DNA of 54,071 nt from Williamsia sp. 1138. Its GTDB lineage: Bacteria > Actinomycetota > Actinomycetes > Mycobacteriales > Mycobacteriaceae. Shown here piece by piece: positions 1 to 8,396 of the stretch; the stretch's first letter is position 1; every line of letters begins with the position of its first letter. The notes under the pieces were generated by a model, which saw nothing but the letters and a program-made list of their open reading frames with translations, made no database searches and had not been told where the DNA came from. A program made the translations under genes and the position numbers. Where the stretch lies: NCBI RefSeq assembly GCF_002095435.2, contig NZ_MJEJ02000022.1, positions 1 through 54,071 on the forward strand, in the 5' to 3' direction.

Positions 1-1119
1 TTGATACATGCCCTTCCGGGAAGATGCCGCCGACTGTCCCTGTTGATTGCTTGGGTGGAAGGTGTTGTCTTATGCGGGTTCTCGATGTGGTGTCGGCTGT
101 GACTGAGCTGGTGGTCCCTGGTGATTGTGCGGAGCTGTTGGTGTTGGTGCGTGATCTGATCACGTTGCGTAATGCCACCGAGCATCAGGTGTCGGTGTGT
201 GCTGCGGTTCTCGATGAGTTGGGGGTGGCGCGGCAGGCGGGGTCTACGACGTCGAAGTTGTTGGAAGCCAATGGTGCTGCGCCGGCGTCGGCGCAGCGGT
301 GGGTGCGAATCGGTGCCGGTTTGGCGGGTTTGGATCGCACGGCCGGGTGGGCCCGTGATGGGTACCTGTCGTCCGAGCATGTTGATGCGGTGGTCAAGGG
401 TCTAGCCGGTATCGAGGGGCGCTCGGACGAGCCGGTCACCGACGCCGAGCGTTACGAATTTGAGGGGGAGCTGCTGAACGGGGCGGTGTCGGGGGCGCCG
501 CCGGCTGAGATCAGTAAGACTGCTCGAGGTCTGGGTAACGCACTGGCTGCAGATACCGGTGGGAAACCGCCCGCGGAGGACCCTTCCCTGAACAGTCTCG
601 ATTATGCGGTCGGTAGCGACGGGCGGTGCGTGGGGAAGTTCGATCTGGATGTGAAGATCGGGGAGAAGTTGTTTTCCGCCCTGGACTTCTGGTCGAAGCC
701 GCGTCCGGAGCCGGATGGTTCTCCGGATGCGCGGACGCCGACGCAGGCGCGGGCCGATGCGTTGCATCAGTTGCTCGACTGTGGCGGTGGTGGGCAGGGG
801 TTGATCTCGGCGCCGCGGACCGAGGTGAATGTGACGGTCCCGGCCGATCATCCTGATCAGGCGTCGTTGCGGTGGATGGGTCCGATCACCGAAGCCACCG
901 CAGCAGCGTTGGCGTGTGATTCGACTTTCACCTTCATCACCCTCGATGGGCAGCAGGTGCCGATTGATCTGAGCCCACCCAAGCGTTTGTTCACCGGGCC
1001 GGTCCGTAAAGCCATCATCATCCGCGACGAGTGCTGCATCAAGTGCGGGGCACCGGCGACGTGGACTGATGCCCATCACATCAAGCACTACATCGACGGC
1101 GGGGAAACAACCCTGGCCA
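1..1119. repeat. Left copy of 1119-bp terminal direct repeat
   Basis: Bases 1-1119 read the same as 52953-54071 (constant offset 52,952) in all the lines compared, with no difference noticed. The left edge is the window edge, so the true repeat may extend further left. It covers the leader and most of the DUF222/HNH gene. A prefix-suffix identity like this fits a multicopy 13E12-type repeat, a circular or tandem unit of 52,952 bp, or an assembly overlap. Confidence 0.95.
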
Positions 1120-1286
1120 ATGGATGTTTGTTGTGCCGGACCTGCCACGGCGCCGTCCACAACACCGGCTGGGACGTTGTGATGGGCTCCGATGGGCATC
1201 CATGGTTGATTCCGCCGCTCGAGATGGACCCACACCAGCGACCATTACCGGCCTATAACAGGCGAACCATGACCCTCGCCGCGTAA
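72..1286 (+). CDS. DUF222 domain HNH endonuclease (13E12 repeat family)
   Basis: The product of 404 residues has an N-terminal DUF222 helical region (about 1-290) and a C-terminal HNH nuclease domain (about 310-385). The zinc-type cysteine pairs CIKC and CRTC and the catalytic DAHH, N (in LANG) and H (in CHGAVH) positions are all present, so it should be an active metal-dependent DNase. The start at 72 is chosen because GGAAGG lies 9 bases upstream; an in-frame ATG at 24 has no such site. Family members occur in many copies in mycobacteria and gordoniae, and some M. tuberculosis 13E12 genes are LexA-regulated. The promoter of this copy is outside the window; the second copy shows a LexA box. 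A hairpin at 1400-1434 follows the gene. The biological target is not known. Confidence 0.93.
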   Translation: MRVLDVVSAVTELVVPGDCAELLVLVRDLITLRNATEHQVSVCAAVLDELGVARQAGSTTSKLLEANGAAPASAQRWVRIGAGLAGLDRTAGWARDGYLSSEHVDAVVKGLAGIEGRSDEPVTDAERYEFEGELLNGAVSGAPPAEISKTARGLGNALAADTGGKPPAEDPSLNSLDYAVGSDGRCVGKFDLDVKIGEKLFSALDFWSKPRPEPDGSPDARTPTQARADALHQLLDCGGGGQGLISAPRTEVNVTVPADHPDQASLRWMGPITEATAAALACDSTFTFITLDGQQVPIDLSPPKRLFTGPVRKAIIIRDECCIKCGAPATWTDAHHIKHYIDGGETTLANGCLLCRTCHGAVHNTGWDVVMGSDGHPWLIPPLEMDPHQRPLPAYNRRTMTLAA

Positions 1287-1399
1287 CACCCTGCTACTGA
1301 ACGATTCTGACTGACCCCTGGCATTTTCGACCAGCCGCACCTGACCGTGAGTCAGGACCGCGCACGCAATCTTGACAACTCCATAGTGTGAAAACGCAC

Positions 1400-1434
1400 G
1401 GTGTTGCCGCCCAGACGGGCTGGGCGGCAACACC
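1400..1434. terminator. Hairpin terminator between convergent genes
   Basis: A 15-bp perfect stem (GGTGTTGCCGCCCAG paired with its complement) closes a 5-base loop. It sits between the stop of the HNH gene and the stop of the TetR gene on the other strand and could serve both. There is no strong T-run on either side. Confidence 0.7.
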
Positions 1435-1443
1435 AGCGAGGCT

Positions 1444-2130
1444 TCAGTCCGTGTTCTTCGTGGCGGAAAGGCGCGCCTCGATACCTCCGACGAATACGTC
1501 GATCGACAGCTCCAGTTGGGCTCTGTCGTAGGTGTTTACCTTCTGTTCGGCGATCCTGGCGAGAGTGGGTATCTCAGGTTTGTGCTCAGACATGGCTTGC
1601 CGGAGCAACTCTGGCCGCGGGGCTGCTTCGGCCGCTGCGATCGCGACGACGTCCCTGGCATGGGAGAGGCAGATGTTCGTCAGTAGCACCAGACACCGAA
1701 GGGCGGTCTCGTCATCGGCGCCGGCGTCGATCAGCTTCTGGACGATGACCTCGGATGCCTCGAGCATGGTCGTGACGAACGGATTGCCGAGTTGGAGATG
1801 GTCGGCGAGCGGCCCGATGGCGATGACCGCGTCGGTGAAGCCGATCGCGTAGGTGCGGCAAGCCTCCCTCCACGGAATCTCTGCAGCTAACCGAACTGCA
1901 GAAAAGCTGTCCGCGAAGGCGTCCATGGCGACGAGTCCGAGTAAGGTCTCTCGGTCGCTGACGTGATGATTGACCGCCTTCCTGTCGACACCCAAAACTC
2001 CGGCAACGGCCTGCATGGTGACCGCACCAGGGTCGAGTGTCTTGGCGGCTGCGACGATCTGGTCCCTGTCGAGCCCCGCCCGGACTCCTCGTGCACGGCG
2101 AACGGATGCAGTGCGTTCACTGTGAGCCAC
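1444..2130 (-). CDS. TetR family transcriptional regulator
   Basis: This is a 228-residue repressor of the TetR family. The N-terminal helix-turn-helix (about residues 20-70) contains the recognition stretch MQAVAGVLGVDRKAVNHHVS. The rest is a helical ligand/dimer domain of the TetR_C type with no recognisable ligand signature. The GTG start at 2130 is supported by GAGGAGG 8 bases upstream. It is divergent from the DUF2236 gene, and a perfect 20-bp palindrome lies between them at 2196-2215, so it probably represses that gene and perhaps itself. The inducer cannot be inferred. Confidence 0.9.
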   Translation of the reverse strand: MAHSERTASVRRARGVRAGLDRDQIVAAAKTLDPGAVTMQAVAGVLGVDRKAVNHHVSDRETLLGLVAMDAFADSFSAVRLAAEIPWREACRTYAIGFTDAVIAIGPLADHLQLGNPFVTTMLEASEVIVQKLIDAGADDETALRCLVLLTNICLSHARDVVAIAAAEAAPRPELLRQAMSEHKPEIPTLARIAEQKVNTYDRAQLELSIDVFVGGIEARLSATKNTD

Positions 2131-2154
2131 GAGCCCTGCCTCCTCGGAATGGGG

Positions 2155-2184
2155 TTGACGACCTCCGAACGGCCAGCCTACAGT
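2155..2184 (+). promoter_or_regulatory. Promoter of the DUF2236 gene
   Basis: TTGACG at 2155-2160 and TACAGT at 2179-2184 are separated by 18 bases, a good match to a primary sigma-factor promoter. The predicted start of transcription is near 2191, immediately before the palindrome at 2196-2215. Confidence 0.6.
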
Positions 2185-2195
2185 CGCACAAGCAA

Positions 2196-2215
2196 CAGTT
2201 CCCGGCCGGGAACTG
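2196..2215. promoter_or_regulatory. Probable TetR operator, 20-bp perfect palindrome
   Basis: CAGTTCCCGG at 2196-2205 is followed directly by its exact reverse complement. It lies between the divergent TetR and DUF2236 genes, just after the predicted -10 box and 19 bases before the DUF2236 start. This is where a TetR dimer would block transcription. The assignment to this regulator is inferred from position. Confidence 0.75.
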
Positions 2216-2234
2216 GAAGCCGAGGGGGGTAGGC

Positions 2235-3335
2235 ATGCGACTTGTCGCCAACGGTCGAAGCGATGGGTCCGTGAACAGGGTCCTCACCAGTGAGCGCCTT
2301 CTCGGTACCGCAAGACGATGGAGGCGATTCGGAGAGCCGACACCAGCGGGTGAATCGCTGAATGCGGACGGGATGCCCGACTACGGAATCTTCGGTCCGG
2401 GAAGCGAGGTGTGGGAGGTACTGCTCCATCCCGCGACAATCGTGTTCCACAACTCGATCCAGGGTTTCATGCAGACGATCTACAAACCGATCGAAGCCGG
2501 CATTCGCGACTGCGATCCGATCTCGCGCAAGGGCCGCGACGGCACCTTGACGTTCTTCGATTCGTTCGAACGGCTCCAGCGCAATGCGGGCATGCACGCT
2601 CCGATGTGGCTCGGCGACACCGCCACCGCGGAAAAGATGGTGAAACACCTGCACAACATTCACCAGCGAGTGGCGGGCGACATCATTGACGTCGGCGAGC
2701 CGGAACTGGGTGGCTACGCCGCGACCGACACGCGCGAGGTGATGTGGGCGGCACTCACCGAGATGCATCCCATGCTGCGTGTATATGAGGCCTTTGCCTT
2801 CCGGGATGGGAAGCTGCCCCATCGACTTCCGGCCGCAGCCCGCGACCGATTCATGGGCGAGTCCGCGCGCTACGTACGTCTGCATGGTGTGCCCGAGGAC
2901 GAGATACCGACCACGATGGCTCAGCTCGCTCTGCTCTACGAGAAATACGATCATCTGTTTCGGCACAGCCCGACGATGAAACTCATTCCCGAGACCGGCG
3001 AGGACTTCGAAGAGGTCATGGGCAAGGCCATGATCAAGAATTTTCACTTCACGCAGGTGCGGGCAATACTTCCGTTGATGATTCAGGCCATCATGTTCAA
3101 TCTGCCCATCGCAGGTGCACTTTCAGGCAAAGCGCGCCGCGCGATGGGACTGAGTCCGGCGAAGGGTCGACTTGCGATCCTGTCGAGGATGGCTGTTCTA
3201 CCGATCGTCTGGCTCATGCAGCAGCCACCGATCGAACGCCGCTTCATGAGATTGATGTGGGGACCGGACGGAGTGGTGCTCATCGAATCGGCGCGCGTAC
3301 TGCACAAGCAGGCGCTCGCAGCTCAGTCCAGCTGA
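2235..3335 (+). CDS. DUF2236 (mpaB / rubber-oxygenase-like) family protein
   Basis: The 366-residue product resembles the DUF2236 family, which covers ER-bound oxygenase mpaB and the latex-clearing (Lcp) b-type haem oxygenases. Most bacterial members have no assigned reaction. Family-like features are the FGPGSEVW start of the core, the conserved histidines in LLHPATIVFH and in the MVKHLHNIHQ stretch, and a membrane-leaning C-terminal part (RAILPLMIQAIMFNLPIAG). The ATG at 2235 is chosen because GAGGGGGGT ends 4 bases before it. It is paired with a divergent TetR regulator, a common arrangement for this family. Its last 13 bases overlap the end of the convergent GGDEF/EAL gene. Substrate unknown. 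Confidence 0.8.
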   Translation: MRLVANGRSDGSVNRVLTSERLLGTARRWRRFGEPTPAGESLNADGMPDYGIFGPGSEVWEVLLHPATIVFHNSIQGFMQTIYKPIEAGIRDCDPISRKGRDGTLTFFDSFERLQRNAGMHAPMWLGDTATAEKMVKHLHNIHQRVAGDIIDVGEPELGGYAATDTREVMWAALTEMHPMLRVYEAFAFRDGKLPHRLPAAARDRFMGESARYVRLHGVPEDEIPTTMAQLALLYEKYDHLFRHSPTMKLIPETGEDFEEVMGKAMIKNFHFTQVRAILPLMIQAIMFNLPIAGALSGKARRAMGLSPAKGRLAILSRMAVLPIVWLMQQPPIERRFMRLMWGPDGVVLIESARVLHKQALAAQSS

Positions 3336-5521
3336 GCATGCAGCAATTCCGTTGTGTCGTCGCCTGATATCGGGCGTCCGAACAGATAGCCCTGCGCCAG
3401 TTGGCATCCGCAATTCCGAAGGGCCTCGAGCTGCTCCGAGGTCTCGACCCCTTCGGCGACCACAGTCACATCGAAGGCTTTCGCAAGCGAGACGATCGCG
3501 GAGATGATGGCCTCTCCGCGAGGGCTGGGCAACCTCGCGATGAACGACTGGTCGATCTTGAAACACTCGAACAGCGGGTAGCGATCGAGGTACGAGATGG
3601 AGCTGTGCCCGACCCCGATGTCATCGAGCAGGATCCCCACGCCCATCCGGTGGAGTTCGGTGAGAGTGTCGGCAACTCGTTCCGAGTCTTCGACCCAGAC
3701 GGTCTCGGTGATCTCCAGGCCCAGTGCCGTCGGGGGCAGGCCGGTCGCAGCCAGGACCAGGGCGACCTGGTCGGGTAGCTTCGCGTCGCGCAACTGCAGA
3801 GCACTGACGTTGACGCGAATGGCGATGTCGCTGGTCTGCCGCCACTCGGCGGCCTGCGCGCACGCCGTCCGCAGGGCCCACACACCTAGTTCGGTGGCCA
3901 GGCCGGTGCGTTCGGCGACAGCGACGAACTCGGTGGGACCGATCGGACCGAGCGTCGGGTGGTTCCACCGCGCCAGCGCCTCGATCGCAACGATCCGGTT
4001 GGCGTCGATGTCGACGATCGGCTGGTACGCCATGTACATCTGATCGCCGCGGATCAGCGCCTTTCGCAATGCAAGCGACAGAGTTCGGATGCGTTCGGCG
4101 TCATAGACATCGGCGTTGTCGAAGACCGCGTGCCCGCCGGTCCCGGTGCTCTTTGCGCGGTACATGGCCAGATCAGCCTGATGAATGAGGTCTCGTCTGG
4201 TCGACGACTCGTCGGACACTGCGATCCCGATGCTGGCGCTGCGTGGGGTAGGCGAGTTGTCGTCGACGACCGGCTGTCTGATCTCGTCGGTGATCGAGTG
4301 CGCGATCTCCTGAGCATGTGCCACGTCCCGGATGCCCTCGCAGATGATCAGGAACTCATCCCCGCCCAGGCGTGCGACCGTGTCCTGTGGCCGCGTCGCG
4401 GCATTGAGGCGACGGGCGAACTGCCGCAACGCGATGTCTCCGGTGTCGTGTCCGAGGCTGTCGTTGATGATCTTGAAGTCGTCGATGTCGAGGAGGAGTA
4501 CGGCGACGACCGTGCCGTTGAGCAGGGCACGTGCGAGGGCCTCATCGATGCACTCGTAGGCGACCTCGCGGTTGGGCAAACCGGTCAGCTGATCGCTCAT
4601 CCTGCGGTGCCGCAGACGCCGATCCAGTTCGATTCGCCGAATCGCCGTGGACAGGACTCCCGCCACCGTCTGGAGAAAGGCGACCTCCCGCGGGCCGTAC
4701 GAGCGGGGCCGGACGCTGTGAACGGACAACGCACCCCACGGTCCGGCGTTACCGGCGATGGGTACCGAGACCCCACTCCGCATGCCGGTGGTGGCCATCG
4801 CGTGGGTGTCGAACCGCAGCTCGCCTGCGATGTCGGTACACACCACCGGCGTGTTGTGCAGGATCGAATAGCCCATCAGAGAATGGTTCCCCGCGGGTAT
4901 GCGCCCCATTTTCCACGGGGTTCCGCTGAAGGCCTCGAGCACCAGGGTGGAGTCTTCCTCTGCGTCGACCCGAGTGATCGTAGACCGCTCGACGCCCATC
5001 ATGGTGGCGGCTGCGCCGGTCGCAATCGGGAGTAGTTGGGGAAGGTCGCCACTGATCGCGATCTTGCTGAGTTCGGCGACAGACTGTTGCTCCGCGGCGA
5101 ACTGGGCGGCGCTGGCAGCCGCATCGAGCAACTTGAGGTCTCGGTCGTAGCCGGCCCGGCGGTCACGGACGTACGAGGCGATCAGGCTCGGTCTGTCGCC
5201 GTCCCTGTCGACCACAAACGTGGAGATGGCGACGGGGATACCCTCTCCCGTGGCGAAGTTTCGCATCTCGCTGCGGCCCTGCCAGTGTCCGACCGTGCTC
5301 AGCCCGTGCTCCACCTCGCCTGCGACCTGCAAACCCTCCGGGGTGAAGAAGTCCTTGGTGGTGAGCGTGTCTTCCTCGGGCAATGCGGTCAGGCCCAGTA
5401 GCTCGAGACCGGCCGGGTTGAGATAACGGACCAAGCCCGAGAAATCAGACAATGCGACGAGATCGGGCGACCGCTCCAACAGCGCTTGCAAGATCGCCAA
5501 CTCTGCTTCGGGTCCGCGCAT
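3323..5521 (-). CDS. PAS-GAF-GGDEF-EAL cyclic-di-GMP signalling protein
   Basis: The 732-residue protein has a PAS-like sensor (about 10-100), a GAF-like sensor (about 145-290), a diguanylate cyclase domain and a c-di-GMP phosphodiesterase domain. GGDEF is intact at residues 386-390, and an RxxD inhibitory site (RPQD) lies exactly five residues before it. The EAL domain starts at residue 514 and keeps EAL, the ETVW glutamate, DDxGxG, KID, the AEGVE glutamate and QGYLFGRP, so both activities are possible. DDIGVGHSS departs from the common DDFGTGYSS form. No membrane segment is seen, so it is probably cytoplasmic. The start at 5521 has GGGAG 11 bases upstream; a GTG at 5623 would add 34 residues that do not look like a domain. 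It is divergent from a glycosyltransferase. Confidence 0.92.
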   Translation of the reverse strand: MRGPEAELAILQALLERSPDLVALSDFSGLVRYLNPAGLELLGLTALPEEDTLTTKDFFTPEGLQVAGEVEHGLSTVGHWQGRSEMRNFATGEGIPVAISTFVVDRDGDRPSLIASYVRDRRAGYDRDLKLLDAAASAAQFAAEQQSVAELSKIAISGDLPQLLPIATGAAATMMGVERSTITRVDAEEDSTLVLEAFSGTPWKMGRIPAGNHSLMGYSILHNTPVVCTDIAGELRFDTHAMATTGMRSGVSVPIAGNAGPWGALSVHSVRPRSYGPREVAFLQTVAGVLSTAIRRIELDRRLRHRRMSDQLTGLPNREVAYECIDEALARALLNGTVVAVLLLDIDDFKIINDSLGHDTGDIALRQFARRLNAATRPQDTVARLGGDEFLIICEGIRDVAHAQEIAHSITDEIRQPVVDDNSPTPRSASIGIAVSDESSTRRDLIHQADLAMYRAKSTGTGGHAVFDNADVYDAERIRTLSLALRKALIRGDQMYMAYQPIVDIDANRIVAIEALARWNHPTLGPIGPTEFVAVAERTGLATELGVWALRTACAQAAEWRQTSDIAIRVNVSALQLRDAKLPDQVALVLAATGLPPTALGLEITETVWVEDSERVADTLTELHRMGVGILLDDIGVGHSSISYLDRYPLFECFKIDQSFIARLPSPRGEAIISAIVSLAKAFDVTVVAEGVETSEQLEALRNCGCQLAQGYLFGRPISGDDTTELLHAQLD

Positions 5522-5752
5522 AGGTCGCCATTCTCCCAGAGCCGTGGTCGGCCGGGGCTTGGGCCGCAGGCTGCCTATGAATGTACTGCGGCCAGTCAGG
5601 CGGCGGATGTGATTGACCACCACGGCGGTGGTTGCGCGAGGTCCCTGCCGTCCACCGCGGCTGGGTGGGTGCCGGAGGAGTTTCGGACGGTGTTCATCGC
5701 GGGGCCACGTGGTGTTCGGTCAACGGGCCGGGGAGGAGTCGACACTTCGATC

Positions 5753-6856
5753 ATGCGGATAGTGCAGGTCGCCAATTTCTATGGGCCGCGTTCGGGAGGA
5801 CTCCGCACCGCGGTCGATGAATTGGGTAGCGGATACGTCCGGCGCGGTCACGACGTGACGTTGATCGTTCCGGGGCCGATCGCGGCACGCGAGCCACTCG
5901 TGTCAGGGGTGGTGCGGCTGACGGTGCCCGCTCCTGTGCTCCCGTTCACCGGGGGATATCGCGCTGCGCGCTTCTCGGCCGTCGCTGCCCAGGCAGCGTC
6001 GCTGAACCCCGACGTCATCGAAGTGTCCGACCGACTGACATTGCGTCGCATGGGCATCTGGGCGCGAGACCGGGGCATCGGCTGCGTGATGATCGCCCAT
6101 GAACGTCTCGACCGGCTGCTGGGTCAGGCACTTCCCCGGCCCGTGGCGCAAACCCTTGCCGACGTCGCCAATCGCGCCACCGCGCGTGACTACGACAAGA
6201 TTGTGTGCACCACCGCGTTCGCGGGCGAGGAGTTCGACCGTATCGGTGCGAGCAATCTGTGCAGGGTTCCACTGGGCGTCGACCTCGACGTGTTCCATCC
6301 GGGCCGCCACAGCTCAGCGATACGCGACCGGACCCGGCGAGGTGCCGATCATCTGCTGATCCACTGTGGACGGTTGTCCGTGGAGAAGCAGGTCCATCGG
6401 AGCCTTGATGCTGTTGAGATGCTGCAGGATTCGGGGGATTCGGTGCGGCTGCTGGTCGTCGGCGACGGGCCGTGCATGCGAAAGCTCCGCAAGCGGGCCG
6501 AAGGGTTACCCGTCGATTTCACTGGGTACCTCGGGAGCCGTTCCGAGGTCGCGGCGTTGATGGCCTCGGCCGACGTGGCATTGGCGCCGGGACCACACGA
6601 GACGTTCGGGCTGGCGGCGCTCGAAGCGCTCGCCGCAGGTACTCCGGTGGTGGTCTCGCAGACCTCAGCGCTGTCGGAGATCGTGACACCGGAGTCCGGT
6701 GCGCAGGCGCCGAACACGGCACACGACCTCGCCCAGGCGATCAGGGCCGTGCTGCAACTACCTGTGGCTCAACGACGGTTCAGTGCGCGAGAGCGTGCAG
6801 AACAGTTCAGTTGGCCGCACGCGGTCGACGGTATGCTGGCGGCGTTCGTCGGTTGA
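5753..6856 (+). CDS. GT4 family glycosyltransferase
   Basis: This 367-residue GT-B enzyme opens with MRIVQVANFYGPRSGG, the usual first strand and glycine-rich loop of GT4 enzymes. The donor half contains the EX7E-type motif (ETFGLAALE) and AGTPVVVSQTSALSE, typical of nucleotide-sugar-dependent retaining transferases related to PimB/MgtA-type mannosyltransferases. The acceptor and donor cannot be read from the sequence. The ATG at 5753 follows GGGAGGAG by about 14 bases; longer in-frame forms lack conserved sequence. It is convergent with nadE, with only 3 bases between stop codons. No signal peptide is seen, so it acts on the cytoplasmic side. Confidence 0.88.
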   Translation: MRIVQVANFYGPRSGGLRTAVDELGSGYVRRGHDVTLIVPGPIAAREPLVSGVVRLTVPAPVLPFTGGYRAARFSAVAAQAASLNPDVIEVSDRLTLRRMGIWARDRGIGCVMIAHERLDRLLGQALPRPVAQTLADVANRATARDYDKIVCTTAFAGEEFDRIGASNLCRVPLGVDLDVFHPGRHSSAIRDRTRRGADHLLIHCGRLSVEKQVHRSLDAVEMLQDSGDSVRLLVVGDGPCMRKLRKRAEGLPVDFTGYLGSRSEVAALMASADVALAPGPHETFGLAALEALAAGTPVVVSQTSALSEIVTPESGAQAPNTAHDLAQAIRAVLQLPVAQRRFSARERAEQFSWPHAVDGMLAAFVG

Positions 6857-6859
6857 CCG

Positions 6860-7684
6860 TCATTGCCACCATGTGTCGGACGGTGCGACAGGTAGGTGGC
6901 GCTTGTGTCGGGTGCGCAGGTACGCGGCCTCGATGGTCTCTGCGGCCTCGCTCGACACCGATTGTCCCTGTAGATATCGGTCGATGTCGGAGTACGTCAC
7001 CCCGAGTGCTTCTTCGTCGGGTAGCGCGGGCCGGTCGTCCTCGAGGTCGGCCGTGGGAACCTTCTGCCAGGTCGATTCGGGTGCGTTCAGCGCACGCAGC
7101 AATTGCGCGCCCTGGCTCTTGGTCAGACCCTCGAGGGGGTTGACGTCAGTCCCGCCGTCTCCGTACTTCGTGAAGAATCCGGTGACGGCCTCTGCGGCAT
7201 GGTCGGTCCCCACCACGAGCAGGTTGTGCTCGCCGGCCACCGCGTACTGCGCCACCATGCGTGCGCGGGCCTTGACGTTTCCCCGCACGAAGTCGCGCAG
7301 CCGGTCGACACCGAGACCCGTGGCGATTGCGGCGGATTCAGCATCGACACCGGGCTTGATGTCGATGCTGATGACCCTCGACGGCTTGATGAAATCGAGA
7401 GCGATGTCGACGTCGGATTGATCGGACTGCTTGCCGTGCGGCAACTGCACGCCGACGAACTCGGCACTGTCGTCGGTCTGGTTGACGCGGTCGACGGCCA
7501 GTTGGCTCAGCTTTCCTGCCAGGGTGCTGTCCTGGCCCCCGCTGATGCCCAATACCAAACCCTTTGTCCCGGTGGCGCGTAAGTACGAGGCGAGGAAGTG
7601 CACTCGCTGTTCGATCTCGCGTTCGGCATCAATCGACGGTGAGACATGCAGCTCCTCGCGGATCTGGTCACGGAGCGCGGTCAT
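6860..7684 (-). CDS. nadE: Ammonia-dependent NAD synthetase
   Basis: The 274-residue enzyme amidates nicotinic acid adenine dinucleotide to NAD+ with ATP and ammonia. The length equals the E. coli NadE type, and there is no glutaminase domain, unlike the large M. tuberculosis NadE. The ATP pyrophosphatase P-loop is SGGQDST near residue 50; later conserved stretches are [21 protein letters not shown] and [10 protein letters not shown]. The ATG at 7684 follows GGGGAGGAG and overlaps the stop of the upstream pncC-like gene by 4 bases (ATGA), so the two are coupled. Longer in-frame starts would only add low-quality sequence. Confidence 0.95.
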   Translation of the reverse strand: MTALRDQIREELHVSPSIDAEREIEQRVHFLASYLRATGTKGLVLGISGGQDSTLAGKLSQLAVDRVNQTDDSAEFVGVQLPHGKQSDQSDVDIALDFIKPSRVISIDIKPGVDAESAAIATGLGVDRLRDFVRGNVKARARMVAQYAVAGEHNLLVVGTDHAAEAVTGFFTKYGDGGTDVNPLEGLTKSQGAQLLRALNAPESTWQKVPTADLEDDRPALPDEEALGVTYSDIDRYLQGQSVSSEAAETIEAAYLRTRHKRHLPVAPSDTWWQ

Positions 7685-8229
7685 GAAGTCTCCTCCCCGG
7701 TCCGGGGTGTCTGCTCGTCCCGATCGCCGGTTCCTGCCTTGGCGTGCTGAATGAGCAGATCTACACTGGCGGCGATCGTGGAGGCGAGGACCTGCTCCGG
7801 CTCCCCATCGAAGACGCGATGCAGGGTCTCGACGGATCCGTTGTCGTACACGCCGAACCACACGGTGCCCGGCGGTACGTCCTCCTGGGTCTCGGGCCCG
7901 GCTTCGCCGGTCACCGCGACCGCGAGGTCGGCGCCGAGCAGGGTCGCGGTGCTCCGCGCCATCGCGGTGGCCGCAGCTTCGCTGACGACCGGTCCCTCCG
8001 GGACATGCAGCACGTCGTATTTGACCTCCTTGCGGTAGGCGACGATGCCTCCGCTGTACCAGTCACCCGACTCCGAGGCGCGCCCCAACTCGGCAGCCAG
8101 GTTTCCGGCCGTGAGTGACTCGGCGGTCGCGATCACGCGATTGTTTTCTTCGGCCAGTTCCGCCAATTGCTCGCACCATTGCGCGAGCTCGGAATCGGTG
8201 GGTACCCGGTCGTCGGGATCGGCGATCAT
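7681..8229 (-). CDS. pncC: CinA-family nicotinamide-nucleotide amidohydrolase
   Basis: The 182-residue product is a stand-alone CinA C-terminal domain (PncC), which deamidates NMN to nicotinic acid mononucleotide and ammonia. The typical motifs are present: [14 protein letters not shown] with the nucleophile-region serine, WYSGGIVAY, and AVTGEAGP. The second glycine of the usual TGG is replaced (LTAG). ATG at 8229 has GGAGAAG just upstream; an in-frame start at 8301 is possible but lacks conserved sequence. The coupling to nadE fits NMN recycling: NMN to NaMN here, then NadD, then NadE. The symbol rests on family and context. Confidence 0.8.
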   Translation of the reverse strand: MIADPDDRVPTDSELAQWCEQLAELAEENNRVIATAESLTAGNLAAELGRASESGDWYSGGIVAYRKEVKYDVLHVPEGPVVSEAAATAMARSTATLLGADLAVAVTGEAGPETQEDVPPGTVWFGVYDNGSVETLHRVFDGEPEQVLASTIAASVDLLIQHAKAGTGDRDEQTPRTGEETS

Positions 8230-8396
8230 CAGCTTCTCCGTTCTCGAATTATGCTGTTCGGCAGGATGTTGCGGAACCTCAGTGTCCGCCCTGCGCCTCA
8301 TCGATCAGCTGCTGCTCGTGCTCGGCATTTCGACACCTATATGGCGTAGCCATTTCGAGATGCCCTAAACCTTCGCCCGGCCCCAGAATCTTCCGA

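Noticed and set aside
402-1235. Minus-strand frame opposite the HNH gene, present also at the right end
   Set aside because: It is the shadow of the HNH gene; it is repeated only because the gene is repeated.
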